A stretch of DNA of 64,000 bases from Lophium mytilinum (Eukaryota; Ascomycota; Dothideomycetes; Mytilinidiales; Mytilinidiaceae): the NCBI GenBank assembly GCA_010093605.1, contig MU004185.1:1633334-1697333 (forward strand), in the 5' to 3' direction. Position 1 is the stretch's first letter, and the number at the start of each line of letters is the position of its first letter. This document shows positions 21,290 through 32,730 of the stretch, in pieces. Position numbers and translations under genes: made by a program. The notes beneath the pieces are model-generated. The model was not told the DNA's origin. It made no database searches and worked only from the letters and a program-made list of their open reading frames with translations.

Positions 21290-23018
21290 ATGCCTTCAAT
21301 TCTCAGCACGCTTCAGCTGGCGGCTACCTTCGCAGTCCCTGCCCTTTCGCTCTCTCTACCTCCTCTAATTCCAACCATTCCTGGCGTGACTGAGCCGTTG
21401 TCTTCCAACGCTCCGCCACTCCCGATCTTGCAGATCCCTACACCCCCGCTCGAAAGCCCCCCTTTCACTCCCAGCAACATCAGGCCCAAGAAGATTGGTT
21501 TTTTCTGGACCGCATCGGGAGACAACGAGCACAAGGGTGTGTGCATCATTGTTCATACGCTTGCAAACTTCACCGTGCTAATCTCGTTTCCCCTTTTTAG
21601 ACTTCCTCGCGACCTACAGTCTTGATGATGTAAGATTTTCCTTCCGTGCATTGATACTGGCAACCTCTAACGCACCGTAGGATACCTTTGGTACACTCTT
21701 GTACGTCACCGACGTTCCGTCCAGCGGAAACTCGCCCCATCATCTTGGAACCTCGCTCGATGGCAAGACATTGGTTGGTGGCGGCCTTCTGTCGCTCTTA
21801 AAGACGCAGGTGTGTATTTACAGGACCCTGCTTGGAAGTCAACATCAACTGATCATCTCAGGACACTGCGTACTACTTCGACGTTGAGAACCCATACCGC
21901 CCCTCTTTTAAAAAGAGCAACCGCGGTATCCTTGCCTCTATCACCGATGAGATTCGCGCGAAGCCAGACGGGTAGGCTCCATCCTTTATCACCATTAATC
22001 TTCCTCTTTGCTAACAACTAACCAGAGGATTCTTCATCACCTACATGGGATCTGCTGTTGGAACGTCTCCAGGCCGCCTCATTGAGACCGACGCCAACTT
22101 TAACATCATTCACGAGTGGCCCGAAGATGTCGAGAGCACCTTGAACATACTTGGAGAGCAGTTCTCCCCTCACGGGCTCAGCATTGACTGGGAGAAGAAG
22201 ATTATTCTCACTTCTGACTTCGTCGTGCCAGTCACCATTTTGAAGCCAGCTTCTGCTCTAGGCATCCAGCGCGCTGATACCCTGAGGCTGTGGGACCTGG
22301 ACAGCAGGAAGATCTTGAGCACGATCACCATCCCCAACGTAAGTGACAGCATGCTTCATCACTCATTCCTCATATTTACTCCGAAACAGGGCCAAGGTAT
22401 CCAAGATATCAAGTTCATCCCCGGCAACCCCGAATCCGCCGCCCTCGCCACCGCTGTCCACCTCGGCCAAGTCTGGATCATCTACCCCTTCCGCACCAAT
22501 GCGCAGGGCAAGAAGGGCACCGCTGAGCTCCTCTATGATCTTGGACCAAAGGCGCGGGACACTGTCGCCATCTAGTATGTTTCCTTCAACTCTCCAACAT
22601 TGTCCATCCACTAATTACAGCTCTCAGCTCCGACATCACCCAGGACGGCAAATTCATCTACCTCACACTCACTACCGCTAACCATATTGCCGCTCTCGAC
22701 ATCTCGGACCTGAACAACGTCAAGCGCCTCGACAACCCCGACGAGGACCAGCCCACCATCGGCCCCCACTACATCAAGGTCACGCCCGATCAGAAGCACA
22801 TCGTCGTCACCGACTACTTCGTGCAAACCGGCGACATCGGCGTCATCAACACCCCAGCTGACTTCAAGGCGCTGTACATTGACATCCTGCCCAACGGTGG
22901 CTTGAGCTTCAACCGGACGATTGATTTCCAGAGGGAATTTGCGAACAGGGGTGGTGCGAAGCCGCATTCGGCAGTCGTGTTCGATCTGACGGACCCCAAC
23001 AAGCCTATCTACTACTAG
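21290..23018 (+). CDS. secreted SBP56/methanethiol oxidase-like beta-propeller
   Basis: Seven exons (21290-21536, 21601-21629, 21681-21809, 21862-21971, 22026-22338, 22390-22574, 22628-23018) give 467 residues. A signal peptide (LQLAATFAVPALSLSLPPL) is followed by a proline-rich stretch. The body resembles the selenium-binding protein family: PHHLGTSLDGKTLVGGG, then GGFFITYMGS, QFSPHGLSIDWEKKIILTSD, DTLRLWDLDSRKIL, DIKFIPGNPESA, and repeated propeller strands such as SDITQDGKFIYLTLTTANH. Characterised members oxidise methanethiol. The cysteines of the mammalian protein are largely absent, so selenium binding is unlikely to carry over. The function outside the cell is not known. Confidence 0.78.
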
Positions 23019-25116
23019 ATAGCCTCTTCTGTGGTTTGCTACAAGATTGAAGAGGTAATGGGCGGGGACGGGGGTTCATGGATTGGACGCGGTAATACAC
23101 GCTTGGGTGGTTTCTTATGTTTGCTTCTGGGGCTTGGCTAGAAGATACGGAATGGAGACGCTCGCTTGCATGTTTCTTACTTAATTTTCGGTTGTTTGTT
23201 AGAATCGAGCTTCTTTGTGCATGATAACTGGAAGTGTGCATGATGCGAAACTTGAAGTGCGAAACGCCTCGGTTGTTCGATCACTGTTTTCGAAGGTTAA
23301 AGGTGCTTACGATTGCTTTACGCAGGAGTGTTGGCTCTTCTTTGCTTTTCTGTATGTAGAGGATAAGGGCGCTATAAAGCTAAGAACTAACAGTATAAAG
23401 AGTTGAGGGGTGAAAGTAATTATTAACCACCGTCACGTGTCTGATATGGCATAAAATCGGCCCGACTCCTCTGCGCGCGACCCTGACGCGAATCTTTCTT
23501 CCTCTTAGCCCACTATTCAACAACATCAACGTGATATGGAGACCAGCCTTCTGTATTACGCCCCATCTAGATGTCACTGATACCCTTAATGCTAAGTATA
23601 AGCCCCTCCCGACTCGTAGATCTAAGTGTGGCTGTTCAGCGCTGAACCGCGGGCCATCCTCGTACAAGAGCTGTTTCTCTGAGCTCATGTATTCCTTCCA
23701 CGTGCCTAGCAAAGCCTACGGCAGTCAGAGCTATCAGGAAGCGAATCAGCACTACGAGATTTATATGGGTCCTACAAGGTATACTGTGCGGTCTTGATGC
23801 AGGAACCATCGCAGGGCCAATGCCGGGTTGCTGGGATCGCAGAGTCCCGAAGACTACGAAAGTTGATACCGACAGGCATTTCATACAGGAAGAGCGTTCA
23901 TGCATGTCACGGTGGCTCGGGAATGATCCTTACTTCCTCTCATGCACGGATGGTGTTTCCCCATCATGGGTCCGGCTTACACGATATTTGCTTCATTTTC
24001 GCCCACGAGGACGACTAGCTGTTTGACTACTGAGTATGTGATTACTGAGTACGTATATGGAGTGTGCGCTTCTGGTAATGCCTTTTGAGGTTGTCGTTGT
24101 CTTATCTACGTTTGTTTCCAGCCTCTATTTGCGTCTCGCTATTCGAACAGCCTTGACAGCGCCTTACGGCTCACCGCTATGTTGTCCTTCGTTCCCCGAT
24201 TTAATTGCGCACAAGATCATACGCACGTCTGTTTAATTGGCGAAGAGCGTGTGAGATCTAGGGAATGCGACTGCAATGGTAGCGACAAGGCTGCAAAGCT
24301 TCTGCGTTGACCTTGACTTTCCAGCCAAGCATATTGCCAAGTTTGCCAACCCTTTCGCCATGAGTGGGCAGAATGGCGTCAGTTGTTCGTGATAGCACGT
24401 TGGGACCATCCCCAAAAGCTTTTTACGGCAGGCTAAGTGGTCGGCCATTTCCAAGCAGCTGGTCTCTATCTCGTCTACACCATTCTACATCTCTTCATAC
24501 AACTCTCCGTTCTTGGTCAAGTCAAAACTTCGCGTCGTCATCTCAATGTTGATCAAATCTATCGCTATATATTCAATGTTGCCTTAAACAGCTCATTCTG
24601 CGCCATGAATCTAGCCACACCTCGTACGGGCCATTTGCCCTTTCCTCTCCTGCCCAGCACCCACAAGCCCTTGGTCCCCAGCCTCCAAGGACGACATTTG
24701 TCTTGTCGTCGAAGCACGCGATGACAGAACGAGCAGATCCCGTTCCAGATCGTAAGAGAATTGCAGTCACTTTCAGCGACGGGCAGCTTCTGGTTCGAAA
24801 AAGCACATATTTTCAGCGGATTCGCACGACTGACTACAAATCCAGTGTCCTCGGCGACCAGAACTTCGCCAGTTACCCACGCCAAGGTCGTGATGACACT
24901 CGGGCTGGTGATACTCTGATCGTTCCCGATGGTGTTCAGAACGGTCAATGGTCGGCATGCACCTAGAATGTAGCCCTCTCGCTTCAACCTGTGCAAATTC
25001 TTGAATTCAATGCCCCATTCTTTCGTATCTCCCTGGCATTTTGTCTTTATCTTGCTGGTATAAGTACTCCTTGCGTCCCTGGTTTCCGGTGACAGGCGCA
25101 GTTCGATATTGCAGTC
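23019..25116. other. long intergenic region, no gene recognised
   Basis: About 2.1 kb between two plus-strand genes. Open frames up to 143 codons (24565-24996, minus) lack family features and plausible introns. The right end must hold the sulfate permease promoter. I found no repeat pair. Confidence 0.45.
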
Positions 25117-27789
25117 ATGGCCCCCACCCCATTCGGGCGATTTTTGGCCAAGATCCTTTTCATTGACCTCGACTATCGAAAGGAAGATCCTCTGGTGAAC
25201 TCAGGTGCCGATTCAGTTGCTTCCGTGAAGACCTATGTGGAGAGGGAACCTACAGCGGGCGAATGGCTTTCGCGTTTTCTTCTCACCAAAGCTGGTTTTC
25301 AGCGCTACATCATATCTTTGTTCCCTTTCTGGAATTGGATCTTCCACTACAATTTGACATGGCTTCTGGGCGATATAATTGCAGGTGAGTATGGAGAAAA
25401 GCCATTCGAGCCACTACTGATAGTGATAGGCGTTACTGTCGGTTTCGTGGTGATCCCGCAAGGAATGGCATACGCGCTTCTAGCTAAACTTCCCCCGGAA
25501 TATGGACTGTATACTTCGTTCGTCGGTTTCTTGCTTTACTGGGCGTTTGCGACGTCGAAAGACATCACAATCGGGGTATTTTCACACTCAAATGAGTTTA
25601 CTTTTCGTCTATTCTAACAAGCATCAGACAGTGGCAGTCATGAGTACCATCGTTGGAAACATCGTCATCAAAGTTCAAGACCAGGACCCAGATATACCAG
25701 CCGAACAAATTGCCAGGGCTTTATCCGTCATCGCTGGCGCAGTCCTCCTTTTCATCGGCCTAATGAGATGGGGATGGATTGTCGAGTTCATCCCTCTGGT
25801 AGCCATTACCTCCTTTATGACTGGTGCTGCCATCAGCATTGCGGCTGGCCAGGTTCCAAATCTACTTGGAATTGCAGGCATCAACACTCGGGAAGCGACG
25901 TACAAAGTTATCATCAACACCTTGAAAGCTCTCCCAACTGCCAAACTGGACGCTGCGATGGGCCTGACAGCGCTGTTCTTGCTCTATGCAATTCGTATCT
26001 TCTGCGGTTGGATGACCAAGCTACAGCCTCAGCGAAAGAAGTTCTGGTTTTTCCTATCGACTCTTCGAATGGCTTTCGTAATCCTTCTTTACATCTTGAT
26101 TAGCTGGCTCGCCAATAGACACGTCAAAGGGAACGCTAAAAAGGCGAAATTCAAGATTCTAGGGAAAGTCCCAAGAGGTGAGCAATACTTCGGATACTCT
26201 ACAGGGCTGTACCTGCCCTATCGTAATCTTTCAGAGAACTAAGATGTATCCCTTAGGCTTCCAGCATGCCGGTGCACCCGTAATCAATACTCACTTGCTC
26301 TCGCTAATCGCACCTGACATTCCTGTCACCATCATTGTACTGATTCTTGAGCATATCGCCATCTCCAAGTCCTTCGGCCGCATCAACAACTACGTTATCA
26401 ACCCATCCCAGGAGCTCGTAGCCGTGGGATTCACGAACATCCTCGGCCCCTTCCTTGGCGCATACCCTGCAACGGGGTCCTTTTCGCGTACAGCTATCAA
26501 ATCGAAAGCCGGAGTGCGCACACCTCTCGCCGGTCTCTTCACTGCCGCTATCGTGCTATTGGCAATCTATGCGTTGACTAGTGTCTTCTTCTATATTCCA
26601 AGTAGCAGTCTCGCGGGCTTGATTATTCATGCCGTTGGCGATTTGATCACACCGCCGAACGTCGTCTACCAGTTCTGGGAGACGTCTCCGTTGGAAGTTG
26701 TCATCTTCTTCGCAGGTGTCCTACTCACTATCTTTACCAACATCGAAAACGGGATATACCTCACGATTTGCGCATCCGCTGCGCTCCTACTCTACCGCCT
26801 GGCTAACACGAAGGGGACGTTCCTTGGGAAGGTCAGCATCTACCCGGCAAGCGCAGATGCAGTGTATTGGAGGGATGGTGGAGTTTCAGAGACGTATGGC
26901 CCTAAAGGAGAAACCACCAACATTGCTCGAGAAGCGTATCTGCCCGTCACGCACCAAGATGGTTCCAACCCACAGATCGCAATCCAGAGCCCCTATCCTG
27001 GCATATTCGTCTATCGTTTCAGTGAAGGCTTCACGTATATCAACCAAGCCCAATACCTCGATGCGCTGACCGCCCACATTCAAGCTTCAGCAAGACCCAC
27101 TATATTAGCGAGGCATGACAAGATTGGTGTAAGTGCTTCAGCGACATCCCGTGAACTTACGGACACTATGCCTCAGTTTTCAACACTCTGACAATCAATA
27201 GAATCGTCCCTGGAACGACCCTGGTCCCCGCCGTGGCAAGCCCATCAACCTGAACGATGATAGACCTTTCCTTCGCGCCATAGTCCTCGACTTCTCCTCC
27301 GTCAACAACGTCGACACCACTTCCGTCCAAGGTCTCGTCGATGTTCGCAACCAGCTAGACCGCTACGCCGCTCCTGACGTCGTCGAATGGCATTTCGCAT
27401 CCATCTCGAACCGGTGGACTAAGCGCGCTCTCACTGCCGCCGGCTTCGGCTATCTCTCCACTGTTCGTACCCGAAACCGAGCCCACTGGAATCCCGTCTA
27501 CAGCTTCGCTGCGATTGGTGACGCTGCGGTGACTTCCAGTGATCCGAAGTTGAGGGACGAGGAGCATGGCGGTGACGAGATCCAGAGTGCTGTTCCGGGG
27601 GCGAGGCGTAGAGATAAGGGCTTCCCGGAGAAAGTTAGCACAGTACTTGGGCAGAACCGTCCCTTCTTCCATATTGATGTTACTGCTGCGGTCGAAAGCG
27701 CGATTGCGGCGGCGGAGTCGAAGTTGGCTTTCGTAAGCTCGGTGAGCAGTGGGGAGAAGGTTACTGTTCAGGCAGATTTGAAGGATTGA
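25117..27789 (+). CDS. SulP family sulfate permease with STAS domain
   Basis: Five exons (25117-25384, 25430-25575, 25628-26177, 26257-27128, 27202-27789) encode 807 residues of a plasma-membrane proton/sulfate symporter. The transporter core shows GFVVIPQGMAYALLAKLPPE and YGLYTSFVGFLLY, then many hydrophobic helices. NPSQELVAVGFTNILGPFLG with the following AYPATGSFSRTAIKSKAG is the SulP signature. The C-terminal STAS domain includes AIVLDFSSVNNVDTTSVQGL. This resembles fungal SUL1/SUL2 and SutB permeases in length and order. Such genes are usually induced by sulfur starvation; no motif was verified here. It lies 2.1 kb downstream of the SBP56-like gene, another possible sulfur link. Confidence 0.93.
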
Positions 27790-28395
27790 GCTACGTACGT
27801 GCGGGCCTGGGAACTGTAGTTCACTAATGTCTTTGATCCTACGCCGCTAATATGTTTATTGCTTTATACGTCTTCCAAAGGATCAAGGTGATAAAGCTCT
27901 TAGGCAGACTGCAAGATCATGTGACTTCCACGTTATGGAAACCCCAACTCACCAGATCCTATTACACATAACCGAAAGGCTCGCCATGCATTACCCAGTC
28001 GAGCCAAGTCAAGGGCCCAGACATGGCATAGACTCGTGGCTTGCTTTGTCCCTGCTATGGCTATTGCGGGGTTCTCACGTGTGCGTCGTGGGGTAAGTCG
28101 AGCATGGTGTATATCATAGCGAAGCCTGCGGCTGAACCTTTTCATTCCTCTGAGATAACCAAAATCATGCCACTGATAAAACTCTACCCATGTCTATGGT
28201 CACACAACATTCGTATAGCATAATTTCTTGCAATTTTTCGAGTCATGTTCATAGCATTTACACCGCTTCACACTGTCTATACACTGCCGGCTTCATTTTC
28301 AGAAAGCCGTCTTATCACAATCTACCAATAACCGCATTGCCACCCTCCACAGTATACCTACGCGCCCAAAGCTACACACCCAAAGCACCACCACC
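27790..28395. other. intergenic, F-box gene promoter
   Basis: A 600-bp gap between two plus-strand genes. It becomes C-rich on the plus strand close to the F-box start. No gene is evident. Confidence 0.45.
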
Positions 28396-29817
28396 ATGCA
28401 CCTCCCCGACCTCCCAGACGACATCCTCATTCCCATCCTCCAACACACCCGCCTCAACGACCTCCTCGCCCTGCGCCTAACCTCCCAAACCATCCGCGCC
28501 GTAATCGACACCTACATCACCGCCATCGCGCCCCACACCGCCCGCCACACCTTTCCCTCCTCCCCCCTCCTCCTCGCTTACTCTACCACCTACCCCACCC
28601 CCTCCCTCCGCTGGCTTACCTCCCTCATCCCCGCCCACCTCGCCGCCATCGCCCTCGACAAAGACAAGCTCCGCCGCCATCCCTACCTCACCGCCGGCTT
28701 CCCCTACGGCATCCCCGCCACCTCCCCCCACCCCCTCGCGCTCCACTGGCGCGCCCGCGTCGCAAACGGCTGGCGGGTGCTGCAGCGCCTGCACCTCGTC
28801 TCCGCGCGCGCGTACGCCGCGCCGCCGCTCGCTGCGGGCCGGTTAGGGAAGCTGGGCGCCGCGGTGCGGTGTAACCGGCTGGGGATGTTGGTGGCGTGCC
28901 CGTACCAGGCGTGCAGGGAGCATGCGGCGGCGCGGGTGTTCTCCGGGGAGTACTGGAGGGGGAGTGATGCGTATCTGGCAGGGGTGCGGTGGCGGGAGGA
29001 GGGGGTGTTGAGGGAGCGGGTGCGGGTAGTGAAGGGGCTGGGGAGGAAGGAGTGTGAGGATTATGTGTTTGTGTGGCGGTTGTTGTTGTGGGTGTTTAGG
29101 CCGTATCAGAGACCCGGCGAAGAGGGTGGGGATGGAGATAGGGGCGATTGGGGAGGAATGGAGGAGGGGCATAGTTGGCAGGCGGAGATTAGTAATATTT
29201 CGAATGGGTGCTCGTGGTTGAATTGGTGGGTGTTGCATGTTGGGGCGGACGTGTTTTGGCGGCAGTGGTGGCAGGAGAGGAGGCCGAATCTAGTGAGGGA
29301 TGAAGTGTGGCGGGACTGGGGGGAGAGGACACATCATCAGGTAGAGTTGGAGAAGGAGTATGTGGCGAAGTTTGAATTTGCGTTGCGGAAGCGGTGCTTG
29401 TCGGCAGAGAGACGAGCGAGGTTGGATCAGGAAGAGTGGAGAGAGAGTCAGAATGGGAGAGGAAGGGTGGTGAAGACGATTAGTTTGGACTGTATCGCGT
29501 GGGAGTACGACCAAAATCCGATTATATACCGGCCGCCGAAGGATTTTCCTTGGTACCGGAATGGAAGTTGGCTTTGGATGGATGGGCTTCTCTGGATGAT
29601 CGTTCCGCACGGAACACCGATGGTCGTTGCACCAACGGAGTCGTTTGGTAATTTGAACTCTCTAATGTTAGATGACGGCTCTGGAAGGGATCTGGGAAGG
29701 GGAGAAGATCCATTAAAAACGGTGCCGTATCTAGTTTATCTGGATGTCAAGGAAGCAGCAGAGGTTTGGGGGATCAGCGGCAGTGCTACAGGACACTCGC
29801 CCCAGTGGATATTTTGA
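28396..29817 (+). CDS. F-box protein
   Basis: A single-exon gene of 473 residues. The N-terminus is an F-box (LPDLPDDILIPILQHTRLND then LLALRLTSQTIRAVI), which binds Skp1 in SCF ubiquitin ligases. The rest has no repeat class I recognise and is rich in Trp and Arg, so the substrate is unknown. The coding strand is strikingly divided: C-ending codons dominate to about 28750 and G-ending codons from about 28860. This also creates long open frames on the opposite strand, which I treat as shadows. The start ATG lies directly before the F-box, as is usual. Confidence 0.85.
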   Translation: MHLPDLPDDILIPILQHTRLNDLLALRLTSQTIRAVIDTYITAIAPHTARHTFPSSPLLLAYSTTYPTPSLRWLTSLIPAHLAAIALDKDKLRRHPYLTAGFPYGIPATSPHPLALHWRARVANGWRVLQRLHLVSARAYAAPPLAAGRLGKLGAAVRCNRLGMLVACPYQACREHAAARVFSGEYWRGSDAYLAGVRWREEGVLRERVRVVKGLGRKECEDYVFVWRLLLWVFRPYQRPGEEGGDGDRGDWGGMEEGHSWQAEISNISNGCSWLNWWVLHVGADVFWRQWWQERRPNLVRDEVWRDWGERTHHQVELEKEYVAKFEFALRKRCLSAERRARLDQEEWRESQNGRGRVVKTISLDCIAWEYDQNPIIYRPPKDFPWYRNGSWLWMDGLLWMIVPHGTPMVVAPTESFGNLNSLMLDDGSGRDLGRGEDPLKTVPYLVYLDVKEAAEVWGISGSATGHSPQWIF

Positions 29818-30168
29818 GTAGTTGGCTTTCTTGTCTGAGCTGGCCGAAAGAGGGAACAGGTTAGTAATACCGAGACAGTCATAGCTTGCACAGGCTTTCA
29901 TAATCTATGGATTTACTCCTAGTACTCGCAGTAAAAAAGACACAGAGTTATGGGGAGGCAGAGCAGCTCATCTGGAGACCCAAGTTAGAATGCGGACCCA
30001 TAATACAGACGGAACGATTGTGACTTACCGTGCTATAATAAAAATCCAAGTAAGCTTCCCGGCCGCCGTGTGAGGAGGCCTTGTACCTGAAATCAGGAAC
30101 CTGAAGAAGTGTCACTGTCATATCTTGTGAGTAAGAGGTGGGACGTTGTCTGAAGTGGTTTGGCGCGC
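29818..30168. other. convergent intergenic region
   Basis: A 350-bp gap between the 3' ends of the F-box gene and the small membrane-protein gene. Nothing recognisable. Confidence 0.45.
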
Positions 30169-30651
30169 TTACAGCCGTTGGAAGTAACGGTTAAGCTGCG
30201 GTTGCGCTACTAGATCATCGTTCGTCGGCGACGTCTGAGCCCGCTCGACCAATAATACCAGGCCCCAAAGCAGTCCGAACACAATGGCTCCCGCGACATT
30301 GAACGACAAAACTAGTTTCGAGGCTAACTCAAGGAAAAGTAGCATCGAAGTAGACTCAGGTTCGTGCCATTGAATCGAAAGTGTGACGATGTAGGCCATG
30401 GACTGGAAGAAGCCCACTACGCACAGGCAGCCCACTATGGATGCCTTAGCACTAGCATCGTCCCAATCCGCGGTACTTTTTAGCCTTTCGTGGAGGCACC
30501 GTATGTATATATACGTAGGCCCATTAAGCAACACCAGGAAGAAAAGAGTGAGGACCTTGATAAGAGCCCAACCTGTGACCAGGAAAATGTCTGCGAGAAA
30601 TCCGGAGAGCTCGGTGGACGAATCGGCATCGGTTGAGACCGATTCTTCCAT
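30169..30651 (-). CDS. small three-pass membrane protein, unknown family
   Basis: A 160-residue frame with an acidic, Ser-rich start (MEESVSTDADSSTE) and three hydrophobic segments at about residues 18-50, 70-93 and 113-136. Charged residues between them (HERLKSTADWDD) fit a loop. No conserved motif ties it to a transporter or enzyme family. The spacing of the hydrophobic segments supports a real protein. An upstream or downstream exon cannot be excluded. Confidence 0.5.
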   Translation of the reverse strand: MEESVSTDADSSTELSGFLADIFLVTGWALIKVLTLFFLVLLNGPTYIYIRCLHERLKSTADWDDASAKASIVGCLCVVGFFQSMAYIVTLSIQWHEPESTSMLLFLELASKLVLSFNVAGAIVFGLLWGLVLLVERAQTSPTNDDLVAQPQLNRYFQRL

Positions 30652-31749
30652 GTCTGGCGCGGATGGAAAGTGGAGGAAGATGACGTATAGGAGAACTAAG
30701 GTCGGTGGTGATGGAACTGAGACGCAGCTGCTGGGTGTTGGGTTGGAAGCGTTCGACGAGAGTGATGGTGGTCAGCGGAGGGTACTGCTCGGATGTATGA
30801 CTTCGACGTCCTCTGAAATTGGGAGATGTACGATTCTGATATTGTCAGCACATGCATCTCTCGTTGTATGATCAACTAACCGTGGTCGACGTTAGGTGAG
30901 TGTGCTCCAGCTGGGTTGTTGAAGTAAGTGGATCCACCGCTAAAGCCTGAGAACCTTTCTTCCTTCGAGAATCAGACCTCTTGTAATACGATAAGAAAAG
31001 ACTAGACGTTGTAAGAGCTGATGCTGTGAAGAACGATGATGTTGGGAGGAGAGTGAGGCTAAGAGGAAGTGGAAGTTATTGATGCTACACGCGCCTGCAG
31101 TGCAAGGCCCGCGCCGCCCCTTCCCGATATTCGTTTTGGTTATCTTCTACAATGTCTCGGATTAGAACTTCTCAAGCTTTCCTGCCACCGAATGCGATTG
31201 TTCATGGTGTCTCGGAGTTCCGTTTTATATAGAAGCTCAACTTGTTGAGCAGCTTGTAAGCTTACGTTGCCCCTTCGAGCACGGTAGAGTGTACATAAAC
31301 TGGAAGTGTGAGTCGTGCAAATAGTAGCAAAGAAGATCGCGGATATCTATGATAAGACACAGTCGATCTCAATCTTCTCTTGCTCCTTCGTCGCCATCTG
31401 AATCATCTCCCTCAATTCAATCACCTCTCAACCCAATCTAGTGAGGGCAGCAGATACGACTTTTCCTGGAAATGGCAATCCATAGAATGGCCCCTTTCAG
31501 CTCGAGGAACCTAGGCATGTGATCGAGGTTCAAGCAGATCGGCCAAAATTAAAGGATAGTGGCCAACGAGGTATTGGATGCGGCCATATTCAATCCGGGC
31601 CTCTCATGTTATAGGTTGTGTGCATCTAATCAAGGTACCCCGGGCTGTGGTTGACTGTGATAGATACGGTAAAGTCACGGCCTTAGCCATACAAGCAGGT
31701 CATTACGCCTTCAAACGCACCAAACGCAGAACTCCGTACCCTAGTGCAG
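30652..31749. other. intergenic, no gene recognised
   Basis: About 1.1 kb upstream of the membrane-protein gene and downstream of the SGNH-like gene, both on the minus strand. Short frames only. Confidence 0.45.
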
Positions 31750-32730
31750 TTAAACATCAACGCTTGAACCTTGAATCAACACCGAATCGAGTTTTCTCTT
31801 CAAGAGCTCGGCCATCTTTCTCCCTCCTTGCACGCTTGGCTCCACCCTTTCGGTATAATCGTCTGCATTCTTCCCATCCATACCCTCATACAGCGCACAT
31901 GGAATAATCTCCGTACCCTTAACTCGTATTTCTTTTATCGCAGTCTCAAAAATGCTTCTAATCCCGGCCTGGAGCTGTCCTGGGTTTTTGCTGTAGCCAA
32001 GCAACTTCAGCTGTCGATCTGCCCAACTATTTTGGGAACTGAACTCCTGCTCAAGCGGGAAGTAGATCATGCATATAACGACAGCACGGGGCTTCTGCTT
32101 TGCCACGAGCTTTTCGACGTACGACTGAATCTGGGTGCCGAACAAGTGCCTAAAGTACCCGAGGGACCACGCGTTGCCGCGCTCTAGAGAAGACTGCGAA
32201 GACAGCCACGCGAGTTGTAGCATGCGCAGTGCGGTCGATACCGTCGGGCTCATTGCGATGTCGTTGCCGCCGACGGACACGACAAGAACATCATTTGCTG
32301 TAATGTGATCGCGAATAAATTCGTCCTGCGGCAATAATCCGGAATCGCGTTCTCGGAGCATAGATGCTTCAATAGACGTGTTGATAACAGTGGCTTGATC
32401 GCCCAAATAATGGTTCATCCAGAATGCAACATCCGGCTTAGGTCTCGGTCGATCAAGAACAGAATAGTAGATTTCGGGAACGTCCACGGGCAAAGGTTCG
32501 CCACCTGGACCAGAGCCAGGCACCCAGAATTTATTGTCCAGGGATGAATCTCCAGCGAGGTAGATCATTGGCTTTCCTGGCCTGAGGGAAGACGCAATTG
32601 AATGGTAGGTGGTCAGGTGTGGAATTGTATGTCCTTTCCACTCGCCATAGAAAGGGAATGGAGATATCTTTTTGGGGGTGGAGTCGGACAGGTCGGTCGA
32701 TTCGGGAATATCCCGATTTCTGAGTTTCAT
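31750..32730 (-). CDS. SGNH/GDSL-like hydrolase with altered catalytic block
   Basis: A single-exon gene of 326 residues. The SGNH fold is indicated by block I (IYLAGDSSLDNK, with the nucleophile serine in GDS) and block III (VVSVGGNDIAMS, oxyanion Asn in GGND). Block V, normally D-x-x-H-P-S with the catalytic Asp and His, appears to align with ERVEPSVQGGRKMA, so both residues would be Glu. No signal peptide is seen, so it is likely intracellular. It could be a non-hydrolytic relative, or the triad could be completed elsewhere, for instance by the Asp pair in NADDYTE. The substrate is unknown. Confidence 0.72.
   Translation of the reverse strand: MKLRNRDIPESTDLSDSTPKKISPFPFYGEWKGHTIPHLTTYHSIASSLRPGKPMIYLAGDSSLDNKFWVPGSGPGGEPLPVDVPEIYYSVLDRPRPKPDVAFWMNHYLGDQATVINTSIEASMLRERDSGLLPQDEFIRDHITANDVLVVSVGGNDIAMSPTVSTALRMLQLAWLSSQSSLERGNAWSLGYFRHLFGTQIQSYVEKLVAKQKPRAVVICMIYFPLEQEFSSQNSWADRQLKLLGYSKNPGQLQAGIRSIFETAIKEIRVKGTEIIPCALYEGMDGKNADDYTERVEPSVQGGRKMAELLKRKLDSVLIQGSSVDV

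Noticed and set aside
24565-24996. 143-codon minus-strand frame
   Set aside because: No recognisable family, no supporting splice pattern, and an unusual composition compared with neighbouring genes.
28011-28030. Possible third MITE end (GGGCCCAGACATGGCATAG)
   Set aside because: It resembles part of the inverted repeat, but no matching second end or TA-flanked terminus follows.
28477-29610. Antisense frames of 105-131 codons within the F-box gene
   Set aside because: Same bias artefact; translations are repetitive and the sense frame has a clear F-box.
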